Of a stretch of 64,000 bases of DNA, positions 58,382 through 64,000 are shown in pieces; position 1 is the stretch's first letter; every line of letters begins with the position of its first letter. The DNA is taken from NCBI RefSeq assembly GCF_008727715.1, contig NZ_CP044218.1:2418001-2482000 (forward strand). Direction: 5' to 3'. A program made the position numbers and the translations under genes. This DNA is from Mesorhizobium terrae (GTDB taxonomy: Bacteria; Pseudomonadota; Alphaproteobacteria; Rhizobiales; Rhizobiaceae). The notes under the pieces were generated by a model that searched no databases, was not told the DNA's origin, and saw nothing but the letters and a program-made list of their open reading frames with translations.

Positions 58382-60652
58382 ATGCGTGAGACGGCCGTTG
58401 GCCCGCGCGTTTTGTTGAAACGGCTCCGCGAGCTCATGCAGGAGCCGCTGGAGCCGCAGGAGCGGCTTGACCGCATCGTGCGCGACATCGCCTCCAACAT
58501 GGTCGCGGAAGTGTGTTCGCTCTACGTGCTGCGCGCCGATTCCGTACTGGAGCTATACGCCACCGAAGGTCTCAACAAGAACGCGGTTCACTTGGCGCAG
58601 CTGCGCCTCGGTCAGGGTCTCGTCGGCACCATCGCCGCCTCCGCGCGACCGCTCAATCTTTCCAACGCGCAGGAACATCCCGCCTTCGCCTATCTGCCGG
58701 AGACGGGCGAGGAGATTTACCACGCCTTCCTCGGTGTGCCGGTGCTGCGGGCCGGGCGCACCCTCGGCGTGCTGGTCGTGCAGAACCGCACCAAGCGCGT
58801 CTATCGCGAGGACGAGGTCGAGGCGCTGGAAACCACGGCGATGGTGATCGCCGAGATGGTCGCCACGGGCGACCTCGCCAGGCTGTCGCGGCCCGGTATG
58901 GAGCTCGATCTCAGCCGACCGGTCTCCTTTACGGGTGTGTCCTTCAACGACGGCGTCGGGCTCGGCCATGTCGTTCTGCACGAGCCGCGCATCGTCGTCA
59001 CCAACCTGTTCAACGAGGACAGCGAGGAAGAAATCCGCCGGCTGGAGGAATCGCTCGGTTCGCTCAGGCTTTCCATCGACGACATGCTGGAGCGCCGCGA
59101 CGTCGCCTTCGAGGGCGAGCACCGCGAGGTTCTGGAAGCCTATCGCATGTTTGCCAATGACCGCGGCTGGGTGCGGCGGCTGGAGGAGGCGATCCGCAAC
59201 GGCCTGACCGCGGAAGCGGCGGTCGAAAAAGTGCAGTCGGACATGCGCGCCCGCATGATCCACATGACCGATCCTTATCTGCGCGAGCGGATGAGCGATT
59301 TTGACGACCTCGCCAACCGGCTGCTACGCCAGCTGATGGGGCGCGGTCCGGAAGACATCGCTGCCTCTCTGCCCAAGGATGCCATCATCGTAGCCCGTTC
59401 CATGGGCGCCGCCGAATTGCTCGACTATCCGCGCGACAAGATGCGCGGACTGGTGCTTGAGGAAGGGGCGGCGACCAGCCACGTCGTCATCGTGGCGCGT
59501 GCGATGGGCATTCCGGTCGCCGGCCAGGTCAAGGGCGCCGTCTCGATGTCGGAAAACGGTGATCCAATCATCGTCGACGGCGAAGAAGGTGCGATTCACC
59601 TGAGGCCGCAGGCCGATCTCGAGGCAGCCTATGCCGAGAAGGTGCGCTTTCGCGCGCGCCGGCAGGAACTCTATCGCGAGCTGCGCAAGAAGCCTTCCGA
59701 GACCAAGGATGGCGTCAAGATCGACCTGCTGATGAATGCGGGCCTTGCGGTCGACCTGCCGCAGTTGGTGGAATCGGGCGCTGCCGGCATCGGCCTGTTC
59801 CGGACCGAGCTGCAATTCATGGTGGCCGCCACCTTCCCGCGCGCCGAGGCGCAGGAAAAGCTTTATCGCGATGTGCTGGAGGCGGCGCGCGGCAAGCCGG
59901 TTACCTTCCGCACCATCGATATCGGGGGCGACAAGGTGTTGCCCTATTTCAAGAACGCCACGCTGGAAGAGAATCCGGCGCTCGGCTGGCGCGCAATCCG
60001 CCTGACGCTCGACCGGCCAGGGCTGCTGCGGACGCAGATCCGCGCGCTGCTCAAGGCAGCTGGCGGGCGCGAGTTGAAGGTTATGCTGCCGATGGTCACG
60101 GAGCTCGGCGAGATCGCGCAAGCGCGCGAGATCATCGAGCGCGAGGTGCGGCATCTGTCGCGGTTCGCCCATCATTTGCCGACCAGCCTCAAGCTGGGCG
60201 CCATGCTGGAGGTGCCGTCGTTGCTGTTCCAGCTCGACGAGCTGATGAAGGTGGTGGATTTCGTTTCCGTCGGTTCCAACGACCTGTTCCAGTTCGTGAT
60301 GGCGGTGGACCGTGGCAATACCCAGCTCGCCGACCGCTTCGACCCGGTGTCGGTGCCGTTCCTGCGTGTCCTCAAGCAAATCGCCGATGCCGGCCATCGC
60401 AACGACACACCGGTGACGTTGTGTGGCGAACTTGCCGGCAAGCCGATCTCGGCGATGGCGCTGATCGGCCTCGGTTTCCGCTCCATCTCGATGTCGCCGG
60501 CGGCCATCGGCCCGGTCAAGGCGATGCTGACCGACCTGCCGCTGGAAGAGCTGGAAGCCTTCTTCGCCGATAATCTCAGCCAGCCCGCCACCGGCATGCC
60601 GATCCGCGCGCTGCTGCAGGCCTTCGCGGACGACCGCGGCATTCCTTTGTAA
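58382..60652 (+). CDS. ptsP: Nitrogen PTS enzyme I (PtsP, EI-Ntr)
   Basis: 756 aa. N-terminal GAF domain (about 25-165), then the PEP-utilising enzyme I with phospho-acceptor His367 in [17 protein letters not shown], and a TIM-barrel C-terminus ([22 protein letters not shown]). Starts the phosphate relay to NPr and EIIA-Ntr for nitrogen and potassium control. ATG at 58382. Between lysC and prfA as in other Rhizobiales. Confidence 0.95.
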   Translation: MRETAVGPRVLLKRLRELMQEPLEPQERLDRIVRDIASNMVAEVCSLYVLRADSVLELYATEGLNKNAVHLAQLRLGQGLVGTIAASARPLNLSNAQEHPAFAYLPETGEEIYHAFLGVPVLRAGRTLGVLVVQNRTKRVYREDEVEALETTAMVIAEMVATGDLARLSRPGMELDLSRPVSFTGVSFNDGVGLGHVVLHEPRIVVTNLFNEDSEEEIRRLEESLGSLRLSIDDMLERRDVAFEGEHREVLEAYRMFANDRGWVRRLEEAIRNGLTAEAAVEKVQSDMRARMIHMTDPYLRERMSDFDDLANRLLRQLMGRGPEDIAASLPKDAIIVARSMGAAELLDYPRDKMRGLVLEEGAATSHVVIVARAMGIPVAGQVKGAVSMSENGDPIIVDGEEGAIHLRPQADLEAAYAEKVRFRARRQELYRELRKKPSETKDGVKIDLLMNAGLAVDLPQLVESGAAGIGLFRTELQFMVAATFPRAEAQEKLYRDVLEAARGKPVTFRTIDIGGDKVLPYFKNATLEENPALGWRAIRLTLDRPGLLRTQIRALLKAAGGRELKVMLPMVTELGEIAQAREIIEREVRHLSRFAHHLPTSLKLGAMLEVPSLLFQLDELMKVVDFVSVGSNDLFQFVMAVDRGNTQLADRFDPVSVPFLRVLKQIADAGHRNDTPVTLCGELAGKPISAMALIGLGFRSISMSPAAIGPVKAMLTDLPLEELEAFFADNLSQPATGMPIRALLQAFADDRGIPL

Positions 60653-60669
60653 GAAACCTTCGATATCCC

Positions 60670-61746
<1,077 letters not shown>

Positions 61747-61759
61747 GGCGCGAAAAGCG

Positions 61760-62650
61760 GTGAAGTCGATCGATCCCGCGCTTTCCACGACGCTTGGTGC
61801 TCTTCATCGTGAAGCACGGCGACGGCTCGAATCCGCTGGCATCGACGGCGCCGCGTTCGACGCCAGGCTATTGGTCGAGCATTTCACCGCCACCACGCGC
61901 GCCGAGGCGATCTCCGATCCAGACCGAATGGTCGATGCCCAAGCGGTGGCCGCAGCCGATGCCGCTCTCACGCGTCGCATCGTCGGCGAACCGGTCCATC
62001 GCATTCTTGGCTTTCGCGAGTTTCACGGGCTGCGGCTCAACCTTTCCGCTGAAACGCTGGAGCCGCGCCCCGACACGGAGACGCTGGTCGACGCAGTGTT
62101 GCCCCTCATTGCCCAAATGGTCGAACGGCATGGCACCTGCCGTATCCTCGATCTTGGCACGGGCACCGGCGCGATCGCACTGGCGCTTCTGGCTGCGGTT
62201 CCACAGGCCGTCGCCGTCGGTGCCGATATCTCCGATGATGCTCTGGCCACTGCCTTGCGCAATGCCCGAGACCTTGGCCTGTTGGAACGGTTCACGGCCA
62301 CGAAGTCCGACTGGTTCGGCGCTATTTCCGGGCAATTTGATGTAATCGTCTCAAACCCACCCTATATAAGCAGCGCCGAGATCAAAACGTTGCAGAAGGA
62401 AGTGCGCGATTTCGATCCGCTGCGCGCGCTGGACGGCGGGGCCGATGGGCTTGATGCCTATCGGGTGATCGCTAGAGAAAGCGCAAGCCATCTGAAAGCC
62501 GGCGGAATCGTCGCGGTGGAGATTGGCAGTTCCCAGAATACGGACGTGACCGGAATTTTCCACGACGCGGGATTTCCGGTGGTAACGGCGTTGCGCGATC
62601 TGGGTGGAAACGATCGTGTGCTTGTATTTGCGAGAGATGGAAAAGCTTGA
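61760..62650 (+). CDS. prmC: Release factor glutamine methyltransferase
   Basis: 296 aa. Methylates the GGQ glutamine of RF1 and RF2. SAM loop DLGTGTGA at 131-138 and catalytic NPPY at 199-202 are intact. Start is GTG at 61760. Operon with prfA. Confidence 0.95.
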   Translation: MKSIDPALSTTLGALHREARRRLESAGIDGAAFDARLLVEHFTATTRAEAISDPDRMVDAQAVAAADAALTRRIVGEPVHRILGFREFHGLRLNLSAETLEPRPDTETLVDAVLPLIAQMVERHGTCRILDLGTGTGAIALALLAAVPQAVAVGADISDDALATALRNARDLGLLERFTATKSDWFGAISGQFDVIVSNPPYISSAEIKTLQKEVRDFDPLRALDGGADGLDAYRVIARESASHLKAGGIVAVEIGSSQNTDVTGIFHDAGFPVVTALRDLGGNDRVLVFARDGKA

Positions 62651-62949
62651 AGGTGCGGCGAAAAACCGCTTGGCAAGGCTAAGGAATGCGGCTAGGGTCG
62701 ATTTACCGGATGAGACGAAGCAGGCAGTGCTCTTAGCGATTCGGTTTCCTTTGAAATAGCTGCCTTCTTGCGAAACGACGCTCTAGCTTCGTGCGGGAAT
62801 CATCCGGCAAGTGATGTAACCGGAACAGGATGACACGTGGCGCCAACGCAATCGATGCGTGCGAGCACCGGTGAAACACCGAAACGGCAGGCTGCATGAG
62901 CGCCGCCGTACACGATGATTTTTCAAGCTTTTGAACCGAAGAGACCCTG

Positions 62950-63819
62950 ATGAGGCCACAACAGCAGAATAGACGTATGCGCGGTCGCAATAACAATGGC
63001 GGCGGCGGCAACAACAATAATAACAATAACAACCGCAAGGGCCCGAACCCGCTCAACCGCAATTATGAGAGCAACGGTCCGGATGTGAAGATCCGTGGCT
63101 CTGCCCAGCAGATCGCCGAGAAATATGCGACCCTCGCACGCGACGCGATGAGCTCTGGCGACCGGGTGATGGCGGAGAACTATCTCCAGCACGCCGAACA
63201 CTACAACCGCATCATCGCCGCCGCGCAGGCGCAGATGCCGATCCAGAACTTCCAGCAGAATCGCGACGACTTCGACGACGATCTCGACGAGGAACGCGAG
63301 GACTTCGACAACGGCGCCAATGTCGGCGAAGGCCAGCAGCCCGGCAACAATGGCTCGGGCCCGCAGCCGATGATCGAGGGCACGCCGGCAGAGGTCGCGC
63401 TCAATTCCGAGAATGGTCGTGATAACAACGGCCGCGAAAACGGTTATCGCGACAACAACGGCAATCGCAACCACCGCGACCGGCGCCACAACAACAATTA
63501 CGGCCAGCGCGGCGACCGTGGTCCGCGCGGCGAAAATGGCAACCGGCGCGATGAGGCCCAGCCGCAGGCTGCGGCGCAGGCCGAGCCCGTTGTTGCTGCT
63601 GTACCCGCTGAGCCGGTTGTGGTGATTGCCGCCGAACCGGCGGCAGCGCCGCAATTCGAGAGCTTCAACCCGGCAGCGCTCGCCGCGCAGGCTGAAGCCC
63701 GCGAAGCCGAGACCGAAGCTGCAGCGCCGCGCCGCGCCAAACGTCCGCGCAAGCCGCGCGCCGAGAGCGCCGAGGCCACAGCCGAAACGGCAGAGCCAGC
63801 GGCCAGCGCCGAAAGCTGA
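62950..63819 (+). CDS. DUF4167 protein with Asn-rich and charged low-complexity regions
   Basis: 289 aa. A conserved core (residues about 45-95, GSAQQIAEKYATLARDAMSS and NYLQHAEHYNRI) is the DUF4167 domain. It is preceded by an Asn/Gly stretch (16-28) and followed by a long Asn/Arg/Asp-rich then Ala/Pro-rich tail likely to be disordered and RNA-binding-like. Function unknown; conserved next to prmC in Rhizobiales. The 299 bp before it holds only a small CGGTG/CACCG hairpin. Confidence 0.85.
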   Translation: MRPQQQNRRMRGRNNNGGGGNNNNNNNNRKGPNPLNRNYESNGPDVKIRGSAQQIAEKYATLARDAMSSGDRVMAENYLQHAEHYNRIIAAAQAQMPIQNFQQNRDDFDDDLDEEREDFDNGANVGEGQQPGNNGSGPQPMIEGTPAEVALNSENGRDNNGRENGYRDNNGNRNHRDRRHNNNYGQRGDRGPRGENGNRRDEAQPQAAAQAEPVVAAVPAEPVVVIAAEPAAAPQFESFNPAALAAQAEAREAETEAAAPRRAKRPRKPRAESAEATAETAEPAASAES

Positions 63820-63844
63820 GCGCTCCGAAATTGTTGATTGCAGG

Positions 63845-63876
63845 CGGCGGGGAGAAATCTCCGCCGTTTTTGTTTG
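63845..63876 (+). terminator. Terminator of the DUF4167 transcript
   Basis: CGGC and GGAGA pair with TCTCC and GCCG, with a two-base GG bulge, followed by TTTTTGTTTG. A normal intrinsic terminator 26 nt after the stop. Confidence 0.75.
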
Positions 63877-63940
63877 TCTGCGCTATAGTTCGCCGTCAGA
63901 CGGCGCCGTGAAATATCTGCCTTGATCGGCATCAAGGCGT

Positions 63941-63969
63941 CTTGAGAGACAGGGGCTTACGTCCCATAT
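63941..63969 (+). promoter_or_regulatory. Heat-shock (RpoH) type promoter of a gene beyond the window
   Basis: CTTGAGA (63941-63947), 15 nt, CCCATAT (63963-63969), close to the sigma-32 consensus CTTGAAA/CCCCATNT. A perfect inverted repeat CTTGAT-N4-ATCAAG (63921-63936) lies just upstream. In related genomes clpB follows DUF4167, which would fit a heat-shock promoter. Confidence 0.55.
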
Positions 63970-64000
63970 CACGGTCGAACAGGGTCCGGCTCAGAAGAGC

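Noticed and set aside
63010..63040. AAC/AAT repeats as a CRISPR or satellite repeat
   Set aside because: They are codon repeats for the Asn run of the DUF4167 protein; no spacers or unit conservation.

Overview
The window looks like chromosomal DNA of an alphaproteobacterium of the order Rhizobiales, most likely Mesorhizobium or a close Phyllobacteriaceae relative. This rests on high GC, on alphaproteobacterial families (PhyR/NepR/EcfG, NrsF, DUF4167, DUF1178, an N-terminally extended PstC), and on the block comF-grxC-nitrilase-DUF1178 ... ubiG ... lysC-ptsP-prfA-prmC-DUF4167. No species call is possible from the sequence alone. I see no insertion sequence, prophage, CRISPR array or rRNA. One tRNA-Leu(CAA) is present.

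Left part (1-15.3 kb): the end of a hybrid histidine kinase gene; a complete phosphate operon pstS-pstC-pstA-pstB-phoU-phoB behind a three-repeat PhoB site; then a ROK repressor divergent from a xylose-type ABC transporter xylF-xylH-xylG, with two matching operators around the xylF promoter; then a CHASE-domain HWE-type kinase. Stem-loops after pstS and after xylF probably keep the binding protein in excess over its permease.

Stress block (15.3-26 kb): a second HWE-type kinase, a DUF1328 membrane protein, phyR, and nepR-ecfG, followed by a DUF883 protein and a holin-like protein. Four EcfG-type promoters (GGAAC-N16/17-CGTT) can be read here: two divergent ones between phyR and nepR, one before DUF1328 and one before DUF883. 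Next come a ring-cleaving dioxygenase/hydrolase/acetyltransferase operon, a SigF-like sigma factor with its NrsF anti-sigma factor and a matching promoter, and a MASE1-PAS-PAS-GGDEF cyclase.

Metabolism, membrane and repair block (26-41 kb): hbd and etfBA (electron transfer from acyl-CoA oxidation), rhomboid protease, cobalamin adenosyltransferase, HIG1-type protein, SDR, YihY, DMT exporter, gluQRS, an AlkA-type glycosylase, HNH endonuclease, DsbB and a DedA-like protein, tRNA-Leu, a gene-free stretch with a G-rich hairpin, and a BioF2-like acetyltransferase with a flippase.

Right part (41-64 kb): secA and a parvulin, a TetR module with twin operators, argJ-GNAT-mutT, an Flp pilin, a methyltransferase, then the conserved housekeeping series comF to DUF4167. 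Two small regulated modules (MarR/FMN reductase/exporter; ArsR/SRPBCC/VOC) lie inside this series. The window ends in a heat-shock-like promoter, probably that of clpB.
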